Shown: positions 7,740 through 18,600 of the stretch, one piece after another
Position numbering within the stretch: position 1 is the stretch's first letter
Layout of the letters: each line of letters begins with the position of its first letter
Assembly: GCA_045124055.1 (NCBI GenBank)
Contig: JBGVKZ010000055.1
Span: forward strand, 95,750 to 159,749
Length of the DNA stretch: 64,000 nucleotides
Direction: 5' to 3'
Origin: CALZKI01 sp045124055
GTDB lineage: Bacteria > Bacillota > Clostridia > Lachnospirales > Lachnospiraceae
The notes under the pieces: generated by a model
Seen by the model: the letters and a program-made list of their open reading frames with translations, nothing else
Told to the model about the DNA's origin: nothing
The model's database searches: none
Translations under genes and position numbers: made by a program

Positions 7740-9422
7740 ATGGCTATTTTAGATGAATATGTAACTGTTAGATTAGTAAATACAAGTATTGCTTATTATG
7801 AGAATCTTGGCTATGAAATACCAAGATATGAATATGAAAAGGGCAAATTCAGAGTTAAAAATGGGACTGAAATTGTTGTAAAAACAAAAGACTTAAAGCA
7901 CGATTCAAACATCAAATTAAATGCTATGTGTGATTGTTGTAGCAAAAGAAAATATATGGCTTATAATGCGTATAATAAAAATATATCTAAGCATAATGGG
8001 TTATATATTTGTAGTACCGATAGGACACATAGACAGTTTATGGGAGATATCACTCTTGATTGTGCCTTAAATAAAATTATAGATTTTTATAATAATAATG
8101 ATAGATTCCCAAAATATAACGAGTTTACTGTTGAGAATGGTTTTGATTTTTCTTATGCAAAGTTCTCAATTTTATGCAAAGAAAACAATTCTACACCACA
8201 AGATGAATACGCAAAGATAGATTGTTTTAAGTCTGAGCCTAATATTAAATATTATGATAAATATTTGGAAAGACTACTTTATATTATAAATAATGTAGAT
8301 AGTGGCATTGGAAGCAATCTTTCTAAGTTGTCTCAATGTGATTATTGTAAAAAGTATGGACTGCCAAATTATAGGTGGTTTATTGATAATTGCCCAGACA
8401 AATCTGTTCATAATGATGTTACATTTAAAGAATTTGCTGGTATTAAGCAAAGATTTTTGACCAAAGAACAATGCATAGAGAATATCTTAAAGATGTCTGA
8501 AGAATTTGATAGACCTTTAAAGTACGATGATTTTAGAAATAAACAATACAACAAGGTAACTGTTGATATGGTAAAAAGATATTGGGGTTCTTTAAATAAA
8601 ATGAAAGAAGAACTTGGTCTTGAGATTATTCAACCACAAATGATTAAGATAACCCAAGAATCTTTTGACAGAACTATACGAATATTAAAACAATATTTAG
8701 CGGACAACAACAAAGAGTTTATAACAACAACAGAATGGAATTCATTGAATTTCGATGGCTTTTATAAATATCTTTCAGTTTCTAAATTTGTTGAGGAAAA
8801 CTTGCATATGCCATTGCCAGATTATCTTTTGACGCAAGGCATTCGTATGGGCGAAGCTGGTGAAGGAATCAAAAATATATTTGATGATGGAGAAATAACT
8901 ACAAGTCAATTTGAATATATGTTTAGTTCTTTTATCAGAAGGATGGGGTTTAGATACAATGTGGATTATTTTAGAAATGTAAGATATTCTACATTCTGTG
9001 ATGATTATAGTGGAATGAGAGATTGCGATTATGTTATTAAACACAATAACCAAACGATTTATATTGAAATTGCAGGTATTATTGGGCAATATAAACCATT
9101 CTATTACTCCGACAAGCCTATCACCAGTAGCAAATCCAAAGAACAGTACAGACAGAAATTAAAAGAGAAAGAACAACTTCTGATTTCTAACAATCATATT
9201 TATTTCATCCTCTTTCCTTGTGATTTAACGGAAGAAAATATGGAACAAGTGATTAAAAATCCAACAGTAGAACTACGAAAGCAGATTGAAGCATTCAATC
9301 AAACTAACATAGATTTTGTAAATGTAAGAAAAATAGGAAAGTTAGATTATGATAATCCTGCTATCGTAAGACATTCGGATTGGGAAACACACAGAAAAAT
9401 TTCTGTGATTGATAACAACTAA
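7740..9422 (+). CDS. Large homing-endonuclease-like protein (HNR-type repeats plus PDDEXK-like domain)
   Basis: A 560-residue protein from ATG 7740 (AAAGGA). The N-terminal third holds two zinc-knuckle-like CxxC pairs (CDCCSKRK, then CDYCKKYG). Residues about 240-300 match homing-endonuclease-associated repeats (LTKEQCIENILKMSEEF, ending in RYWGSLNKMKEELGL). Residues about 395-500 look like a restriction-like nuclease: an FEYMF helix, RDCDYVI, then IYIEIAGI, and a helix with KSKEQYRQKLKEKEQLL followed by a hydrophobic strand. The D...E-x-A core is an atypical PDDEXK pattern. It is most likely a free-standing mobile nuclease lodged before the tape measure gene. Domain calls are by eye. Confidence 0.7.
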   Translation: MAILDEYVTVRLVNTSIAYYENLGYEIPRYEYEKGKFRVKNGTEIVVKTKDLKHDSNIKLNAMCDCCSKRKYMAYNAYNKNISKHNGLYICSTDRTHRQFMGDITLDCALNKIIDFYNNNDRFPKYNEFTVENGFDFSYAKFSILCKENNSTPQDEYAKIDCFKSEPNIKYYDKYLERLLYIINNVDSGIGSNLSKLSQCDYCKKYGLPNYRWFIDNCPDKSVHNDVTFKEFAGIKQRFLTKEQCIENILKMSEEFDRPLKYDDFRNKQYNKVTVDMVKRYWGSLNKMKEELGLEIIQPQMIKITQESFDRTIRILKQYLADNNKEFITTTEWNSLNFDGFYKYLSVSKFVEENLHMPLPDYLLTQGIRMGEAGEGIKNIFDDGEITTSQFEYMFSSFIRRMGFRYNVDYFRNVRYSTFCDDYSGMRDCDYVIKHNNQTIYIEIAGIIGQYKPFYYSDKPITSSKSKEQYRQKLKEKEQLLISNNHIYFILFPCDLTEENMEQVIKNPTVELRKQIEAFNQTNIDFVNVRKIGKLDYDNPAIVRHSDWETHRKISVIDNN

Positions 9423-9451
9423 ATATATACAAAATATAAATAATAGGATTT

Positions 9452-9480
9452 GGAGGATAACTACCTCCCTTCTATTTTAT
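9452..9480 (+). terminator. Hairpin with T-rich tail
   Basis: A 5-bp GGAGG/CCTCC stem (9452-9456, 9464-9468) with a 7-base loop and a T-rich tail lies just past the nuclease gene. It is the first of three hairpins in the 225-base gap before the tape measure gene. Confidence 0.45.
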
Positions 9481-9509
9481 CTTTATGTGAAGAAGGGCGA
9501 AAGTTAAAA

Positions 9510-9540
9510 GGGCAATTTTAAGTGGTGTATAAAATTGCCC
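9510..9540 (+). terminator. Perfect 10-bp inverted repeat
   Basis: GGGCAATTTT (9510-9519) pairs perfectly with AAAATTGCCC (9531-9540) across an 11-base loop. The tail is pyrimidine-rich rather than a pure T-run, so it is a weak terminator or a processing structure. Confidence 0.45.
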
Positions 9541-9593
9541 TCTCCCCTCTCTTCTCAAAAACAAAAAAACAAAACATAAATTTGAAAATTACA

Positions 9594-9625
9594 GCACCTT
9601 TCGAGGTGCGTTTTACAATGCACCT
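9594..9625 (+). promoter_or_regulatory. UUCG hairpin with competing third arm before the tape measure gene
   Basis: GCACCT (9594-9599), a TTCG tetraloop, AGGTGC (9604-9609) and GTTTT make a terminator-like hairpin. A second GCACCT (9620-9625) can pair with the same AGGTGC, so two mutually exclusive hairpins are possible just upstream of the AAAGGAG ribosome site of the tape measure gene. An attenuation role is inference. Confidence 0.45.
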
Positions 9626-9647
9626 GTGTAAAGGAGTGTGAATATAT

Positions 9648-12600
9648 ATGAATGATTATCGTATAGAGCTTGGTATCGGTTTAAAAACTGACGACTTTGC
9701 CGAAATAAAAAAGAAGATTAATAGTCTTGAAGACAGCTCTATTAAATTAAAGGTTGATGCAGAAACCACGGAGTTAACTCGTACAATAAAAGAAGCGTTA
9801 AATGGTTTATCAAAAGGTTCCAAAAATGCTTTAACCCTTGATACTTCCAAGTTGGAGGGTTCTATTGGTCGTGCTGCAAGAAAGCAAGTTATACCAGAAC
9901 TAGAAGCTCAAATCAAAGAGCTTGAAGGTTTGTTTGGTGGTCAACAAGCCACAATGCGAAAATTGACAACGCATGGCAAGAATGTCGGATTTGACATATT
10001 TACAGATTTTGGAGATTTTAATTCAGATTCTGCAATAAAAAAAATGGAGGCTATGGAGAAATATATCGATAGCCTTAAAAGGCTTGCGGTTATTGATAAC
10101 ATTAAGCTAGATGGGTTTAATGAAGTTCATAAAAATGCGTCTGAGTTAATCGATGATATTGCTGGTGTTGAAAGTGCTGTTGACAAAGCTGGCGATGTAC
10201 CAGATAAGATTAAGAAATTTTTCGGAAGCGGTCTCGATGTCGAAAGTTTATCTGGGCAACTTCAACCTATTATTACAGATTTAAACGAAATCAAAACGGC
10301 TATTCAGAGTTTGTCCTCTGGCATTTCTGTAGATGGATTAACACAATCTTTTGATAGACTGTCTGATACATTGGAAAGACTAACTTCTAATCTTTCATTA
10401 GCAAAGAACACATTAGATACTGGTTTTTCTAATACTGCTCCTGTCAACAATGCAGTAAAAGTTGCCCAACAAACTGGTCAGAAGATTGGTGAAACTGTTG
10501 GTAAATCTGCTACTAAGTCTGCTAAGCAGTCTATAAACCTTGATGATGTGATTGATGAGCAAACCCTTGCTCTAATGAATAAATTCTCTATCAGCGGAGA
10601 CAAGGGTTCTGATTCTTTTAATAAAATCAGACAAGCACTTGTTGAATGCAGAAATGAACTTAATATATTAAAAAATAGTGATATTGGCATAGATGAAGAA
10701 GTATTTGATACCAGTAGAGCTGTAGACAAAGTAACCGACGCTATTGCCAATCAAATGCGAGCTGTCAATAGTTTGGGCGATGAATATATTGAGTTGGCAA
10801 ACTATATGACGAGGTTTAATGACCCAACAAAAGGAAATAAGGTACGTTTACCAGATGTCGTTAAACAAGAACAAGGAGACGATTATAGGTCTAGTAGAGG
10901 CAGTCTTGGAATTGCTTTTAATACCGAGAGAGGTATATCTTTTGTCGATTTTATAAATGACCTTAATCACGAGCTTGGCGAGACCATTAGTTTGACAAAT
11001 GGCGAAGCGGCTGCTATGGACGAATTACTTCGCAAGGTTGAACTTGGCAGAAAACAAAGAGATGTTGCCAAGAAAAGTGAAAAATACTTATATGACAGTT
11101 TGTCTGCCGAAGAAATACTTGAGCAAAATGGCATTAATAGAGAAGAAATTTATAGCGACACTATGTCCGCTGTTGATGCTGTTAACACAGCAGAACGAGA
11201 ATCTGCAAGAGTTTCTGCCGATACTACTAATACCATTGTTCAAAATGAAGAAAGAAAACAACGTGCATATCAAGAAACAAGAAGATTGATTTCTGATGTG
11301 GCACAAGATTCTATTGACGAAGTAAGTTCTAAGTCGATTGACAGAGCATTTAGAGTTGATGAATCTGATTCTATTGCGTTCAGACGAGAGATGGAGAATC
11401 TTGTAAGTCAATGGACTAATGCCAAAGGCGAACTGACCGACATTAAGATAGATACGTCAACTGTCTATGACAAAGACACAGGACGGCATATTGAAAAGAT
11501 TCGTCAAGCACAAATAACTTATAATAACGAGCTTGGCGAGACAATTAAAAAGACAATTGCGTTAAGACAGATAGGTACGGAAGCCAAAATAGTTGACGGC
11601 AAAGAAATGACTTCCCCTATGTATGGTTTTGTGGAGGTATCTGGTCAGTATTCAAAGTCTCTTGGCAAAACAAAGGTTCAGACCGATGCTTTTGTTAAGC
11701 AACAAAAACAGGCGGTTTCAAATCTCACAAATCAGATAAACCAATTAAATCGAGCCGCTAATGACCAAAATGCGTCAAGACCTATCAAGGATGCTTCTCA
11801 TTTAGATACGCTTAAAAATAAGTATAATGAAGTTATTTCTGCTATTCAGAGAATGGGAGCAACTACAACTGATACATTTTCTGATGAACAAAATAATGTT
11901 AAGTCGTTAATTTCTGATTATAAAAGTTTGGTATCTGAATTTAAAAATGCCGAGAATGTATCGACAAAGATGAAAGGCACTGATTTTGATTCAGGACTTG
12001 AAATTGCAAGAAATGATTTGGAAAAGCTCAAAGCTCAAGCAAAAGACTTCCCTCAAATTACTCAAACAATTGAAAATTTGGATAATGCAATTGAAGGAGT
12101 CGGAGATGCTTCTTCCTTAAACAAATTTAATGACCAATTAAGAGTTGCAAGGTCTGAATTAGCAAAAATTAAATCAGAAACTGTCGCTGCTAATAGAAGC
12201 GAAAAGGTTGGCATCAATGTATCTGGATTAGAATCTAAGATTGCAGATTTACAAAGAATTAGTCCAGAGGTTGATAAATTCGAAGCTGAAATTGACGGCG
12301 CAAAAGTTAGCGTACAAAGTTTGTTGGCTGACTTAAAGCGAGTAAATACACAGAGCGATTTTTCCGTTGTTAATTCAAAATGGAAGGCGTTCACAGATGC
12401 CGCAAAAGTGGCAGGAATTGCTGTTTCTGAAACTGCTACTAAAGCAAGGGCGACACTTGCCAATGATATTAAAATCAATATTGAACTTGGTAATTTTGAA
12501 AACGAAATGGATGCAATGCGCACCAAGTTCAATGGCTTGTCAGATGCTAATGTAGAGTTGCGTACAAGTGTTGAGTCTGTAGAAAATGCATATCAAGAAA

Positions 12601-15600
12601 TGTTAAAAGTCGCTAATGCTAATACTGGCGATGAAGTGGCAGATAGAGAAAGACTTATACAAGCAGAAAAAGAATATGCTGCGGCTTTAGAGAAGACTAA
12701 CAATTTAATTAAGATTCAGGCTAGAGCAGATAAGGCTGAGAATGACAAATTAAAGCTACAGGACAACAGGGAAAAATTTCAAGTCAAGATTGATGCTTGG
12801 ATGGCAAAGAATTCTGCTGCTACAAAGCAATTTGGTGCTCAGTTATTAGATTTAAGAGCGAAAGCTGAAAAGGCTGACCAAGTAGATTTGAATCACCTTG
12901 AAGCTGAATTATATAAAATTGATAAAGCTGCTGATAAGGCTGGCTTAAAGATGCAGAGCTTTGGCGACCAGATTAAGAGCAAGTTTAAAGAATATATGGC
13001 TTATTTCTCTGTCGCTGAAGTGTTTATGTATGTTGAGCAAGGTTTAAGAGAAATGTTTAACACGGTAAAAGAAATTGACACGGCAATGACTGGTCTATAT
13101 CGTGTTACTGATTTAACTGCACACCAATATGACACCTTGTTTAACAATATGATTAACTCTGCCAAGGAATATGGCGCTACACTAAACGATGTTATCAATG
13201 CAACTACAGACTGGGTTCGTGCTGGCTTTGACGCAGATGTTGCACTTGGCATGGCTGAGGTTACAACGATGTATCAGCATATTTCCGATTTGGATTATGA
13301 TACTGCCGCTGAGAACTTAATTACTGCTTATAATGGCTTTAAAAACGAGTTAAATGGCGCATTTGACGGCGACCAAGTTGCTGCCGTTGAATATATTGCA
13401 GACATCTTAAATGAATTGGATAATAATTTTGCCGTGACCTCTGCTGGTCTTGGCGAAGCATTGAAACGTTCTGCTTCTGCATTAGACTTGGCTGGGAACT
13501 CTATCCAAGAAACCGCAGGTATGGTTACTGGTATAACCGAAGTAACTCAAGACCCAGAAAAAGCCGGTAATTCTTTAAAGATTTTGTCTCTTCGTTTGCG
13601 AGGAATGAAGGGGCAGTTAGAAGAGCTTGGTGAAGAAACGGACGAAAATGTTGAGAATATCTCCAAGATGCAAGGTCAAATTCTTAACATGACTGGTGGC
13701 AAAGTTAATATTTTTGATGCATCAGGCAACTTCCGTTCAACATACGAAATCATGCAAGGTATCGCCCAAATTTGGGACAACCTTAGTTCAATAGACCAAG
13801 CAAACCTACTTGAAACTATAGCTGGTAAGCACAGAGCGAATGAAATAGCCGCCCTACTTTCCAACTGGCAGAATGTCGAAGCCGCCGTTAAATCTGCATC
13901 TGAAGCAGAAGGTTCAGCAGCTAAGGAAAATGCCAAATATATAGACAGCATCCAAGGTCGCTTGGATAAGCTCACTACAGTGTGGCAATCTTTTGCCAAC
14001 ACATTTATGAATTCAGATTTCTTAAAGGGTGCCATAAGTGCATTAACAACATTTGTAGAAATACTTGAGAAGCTTGTAGATAAGATTGGCACTTTAGGCA
14101 CAATAGGTCTTGGTGCTGGTATATTTTCAATGTTCAAGAACAAAGGTTTGTTCTCTGGAATATTGGGAGAACTTTCTGCGTTCGGTTCTCTTTCACTAGA
14201 TGTTTGGAAGTCTGGTGGAAAATTAACTAATAGATTCAAAGATATTGGCAAAGCCGCTGGCATGGCTGGCGGTAGTATTGCGTCAAAATTTACTGGCTCA
14301 TTATCTGGATGGATTGGAATCGCTGGCTTGGCGATAACTGTTATTAGCGGTTTTGTTACCGCTATAAAAAATGCCAAAGAAGAGGAAGCTCGTCTGAGAC
14401 AAGAAACAATAGAAACTAGCAATGAGTTCCTAGAAGCGTCCTCTTCTTTTGAACAAGCATATATTAAGTATTCTGGCAAGACAAGCTTAACCGCCGAAGA
14501 AGAATCTGAGCTTGAGTCTGCAATTAAAGGCACTGTTGATGCCCTTGGTGATAAATCAAGTGCGTTACAAAGCGTTGTTAATAGTAGTAATGATTACTTA
14601 GAGAATCTTGAAAAGATTAAAGATGCAGAATTAGAAGAGGCGGCAAGAAAAGCAAAGGAAAAACGAGATGCCGCCGAATTAGAATTAAAGGACGCTGCTA
14701 TTGGTTGGATTGCCAGTGACGGTAGCGAAGTTAATATCACAGGTTCTGATGCTAAGGCAATAGGAATTCTTTCAAGTGTTGGCAAAGAATTTTGGGACAC
14801 GAAAGTAAATGAAGCTAGAGGAGAAACTGTTTGGAGTGGTCTTAGACTTGATGCAAATGCTGGCACAGATGAAATAATAGAATATTACAACGTGCTCGTA
14901 AAGTGTCAAGAAGCTTTGTCTGATGCTGGGCTAATTGAGACATCTGAATACAAAACTATAACAAGTGCCATCGGCAAAATGTCAGATGCCATTGCCACTT
15001 ACACTTCTGGTGTTTACGATGCAGCAAAAGCCCAATATCAACTTCAAAATGGCATTCCAAAGACAGCCGAAGAATACCTTGAAATGCGAAAGCATATTCT
15101 GAACGAAGTTGGCGGAACACTTGATGAAAGAATGAATATTGCCAATACACTTGATACAGAGTATGGCAAATATTTCGATTTAACAGACGCAAAAGTTCAA
15201 GTTCATAAACTTGTAGGAATTATTGACGCTTGGGGTTGGGGTAATAAAGACGGCACTAATGAAATTGGCACCGTTGAAACATTACTCAATATGCGAACGG
15301 CAGTTAACAACAATGAGTGTACTGTTGGTCAGTATATGTCTCAGTTTAATAAAGTTCAAGACATGATACGTCCATACAGTAGCAAAGAAAAAGAATTGGT
15401 AAATACCGCTTTTGGTCTCGATACTGACGCAATCAAGCAACAGTATGATGACATGAAAAAGTATTTATTGAGACTTGCTCCTAACGAAGAAGGTTATGGC
15501 GGAAGAATTGAAAATTTCCTAAATAGTCTTACCGCAAATGAACTTTCTGCTATTATCAGCCTTAAAACAGAAATAGACTGGGAAAATGCTAGTCCAAAAC

Positions 15601-18600
15601 AAATTCGAGAGCAAATTGAAAAAGAAGTCACTTTAATTGAAGCCATATCTTTTACTGTTGACTTAGAGCTTGAGACGGAGAAATTAGAAAATCTAACAAC
15701 CGCTGTAAGCGAGTCTCTTTCTGGCGCTGGATTAGGAACAACATCCATGTCTCTTGTCGAAGATATGTTTGGCGATTTGGACAGTTATGACCCAACCAAA
15801 TTGTTTGAACATACTGCAAACGGCATTCGCATGAATAGTGAGGAATTCAGAAAGTTAAATGCTGAGTATAAAAAAGAAAACATTGATGGTCTTGAAGGAA
15901 AGATGGATGCTCTTGGTGAGAGATACAATCAAACCAGAGAAGGGCTTTCAGATTTAACATATGGAAGTAAGGAATATAACGATAAGCTTCGTGACCTTAA
16001 CAACATAGAAGACCAGATAAATGCAACGGAAAAGCTTGCTTCTCAATACAGAGGACTTGCTTCTGCATATCAATCGTGGCAAAGAGCAGAATCTGCTGGC
16101 TCTCAGCGAGATATGTATGAAGGCATGATTGAAGGCTTTGAAAATGTTGATGATGAAATTTCTCGTGGTTGGTTAGATGATGGAACCATAGAATTCCTTA
16201 GACTTATCAAGGGCGAAAATCTGTCTGCAACTGCTACAACAAAACAATTAAAAGAAGCGTATCAGAGTCTTGATGATACAATCAAGAATACTACTTATAG
16301 TGTTCGTGACTTCTTTACCGTAGACGAAGATGGTAATTCTACTAACACTGGTGTTTACAACTTCTTAGATGCCATAGGTCAGCTAGAAGAAGAAAAGTTT
16401 GGTGGAAAAGATGTTGTCAAGAGAGATAAAGACGGCAACATTATTGCTTTTGACTTTAAGATTGCTGGTGGCGATGAAGCGATTGCCGACGCACTTGGCA
16501 TTAGCGAAGAACTTGTTCAAATAATGGTTCGTGCTGCTGATGATGCTGGATTTGTAGTTAGCATGGACGGCACTTATCAGCAATTAGATACATTAAAAGA
16601 CAAAGCTCAAGAAGCTGCTGATAAGTTAAAAGAACTTAAAATAACAAACTTTGAGTTTAACATTAATACTGGTAGCGAAAAGTCTGTACAAGACCAGTAT
16701 AAAGAAGCTTTAGATATTTGGGCGGAATTCAAGAAAAACAAGAACAAAGACGGCACCGTAAATATGAGTGTCGAAGGCGCAGAACAAGCCTTTACTCTTG
16801 TGAGCACTTTACAATCTATGGTTGATAGATTAAGCGAACCTGTTTATATGGAGCTTGATGCAACACAGGTTGAAAAGGATATGCAGACTCCGCTATCCAA
16901 GTTGCAAGAATACGAACGTCTTACGCAACAAGAAAATCAATTAAAACTTAAGGGTACTGACACATCTGAAATAGATAAGTCTCAAGAAGAAATTATTGAC
17001 TACTTTGAAGGTCTCAAGCCAGAAATCAAAGCAGAGCTTGGTATCAAAGACCTTAGCAGAGAAGAAATACAAGCAAAAGTAGAAGCCGGCGAGATAGAAA
17101 TTCCAGCGACTATTGACTTGCAAGTAGAGATGAATAATACTCTGCGTGATATGGTTAACGTATCTCTCTACAATGCTGGCGTTATCGATGAAGAAGAATT
17201 AAAAAAAAGAGTTGACGTAGAAGTTTATGCTGAAAACGTTGACACTTCCGATGTTGATGAAAAGACAAAAGAAGAAGTAGAGAAAAAGAAAGCCGAAGCT
17301 AGAAAAGCCAATGTCGAAATTATTGCAGAGACTGTTGGCATTGAAGATGTTGATGATTTGTCTTCGAAGCTAAAGGGTCTTGATGATAAGACGATTCAAG
17401 CTATTGCAGAAGTACTTGGTCAGATAGATATTGATAAACTAAAGAATACAATTGCCAAACTTGACAACAAAGAGGTAGAAGCGATTGCCAAGGCAATAGG
17501 TCAAGGCGATGTTGATGCGTTGAAAACTGCTATTAGCGGACTTGACCCAACGTATGTTCAGGCTATCGCAGAAGCCTTTGGTTATGATGACGTTCAAGAC
17601 CTTCAAAATGCCATTGGAAACATGGATGGAAACACCGTTCAGGCTGTTGCACAGGCATTGGGTATTACAGATGTTGAAAGCCTTCAAACCGTTATCGACA
17701 ATATGCAGGGCAACACTGTAGATGCAAAAGTAAATACCGATGGTCAAGCAAATAAAATCTATACATTACAAGATGTAATTGATGGCTTGAAGGGTAAAAC
17801 AGTCGATATTGTAACAAATGTCAAAAAAGTATTTTCTACTATTGTTTCTGGTGGTTCAACAAGAAATGATAGTAACGGTTTTAGCGATGTTAATGGTACT
17901 GCCAATGTAAATGGAACGACTGGTCGTGCGTTTAGTCAAGGCAATTGGAGAACTAAGAAGTCTGAAACTGCTTTGACAGGAGAATTGGGTCGTGAAATTA
18001 TTGTAACTCCTCAGAATCGTTGGTATACCGTTGGAGACCGAGGTGCGGAATTTGTAAATATTCCTCGTGGTTCAATTGTATTCAATCACAAACAAACCGA
18101 AGAACTCTTCCGCAATGGAAAGGTCACTTCTGGTGGAGGTCGTGCGAAGGCTCTCGATGGTGGCACGGCTTTTGCCGAAGGAACCGCTTTTGCAAGTGGC
18201 TCAAAGGGATTTGGCGGAATTGGCAAAGTTGTTGGCGATGCTGTTAAAAAGGTAGTTGATAGTGCCAAAAAGAGTGTCAAAAAGACCGCTGACAAGGTTG
18301 CAAGTAACGTAAAAAATGCCGTTAAGAATACCTCTAAAAAGTCTGACAGCCCAAAATCTAGTTATAGCGGTTCCAAAGGTAACGACGGAGGTTCTGGCGG
18401 TGGAGTTGGCAAGGTTGAAGGCAATTCCGTTGGTTCCGACAAAGATAAAGACGAATTTGAAGACACATTCGATTGGGTCGAAATAAAAATTTCTCGTATT
18501 GAACGAGTCATAGACCAACTTGACCAAAAAGCCAATAATGTTTATAAATCTTGGTCTTCGAGAAACAAGGCGTTGGCTGACGAGATTGGTAAGGTTGGAG

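Noticed and set aside
13676..14533. A 285-codon minus-strand frame within the tape measure gene
   Set aside because: It is a shadow of the conserved tape measure core; no ribosome site or domain.
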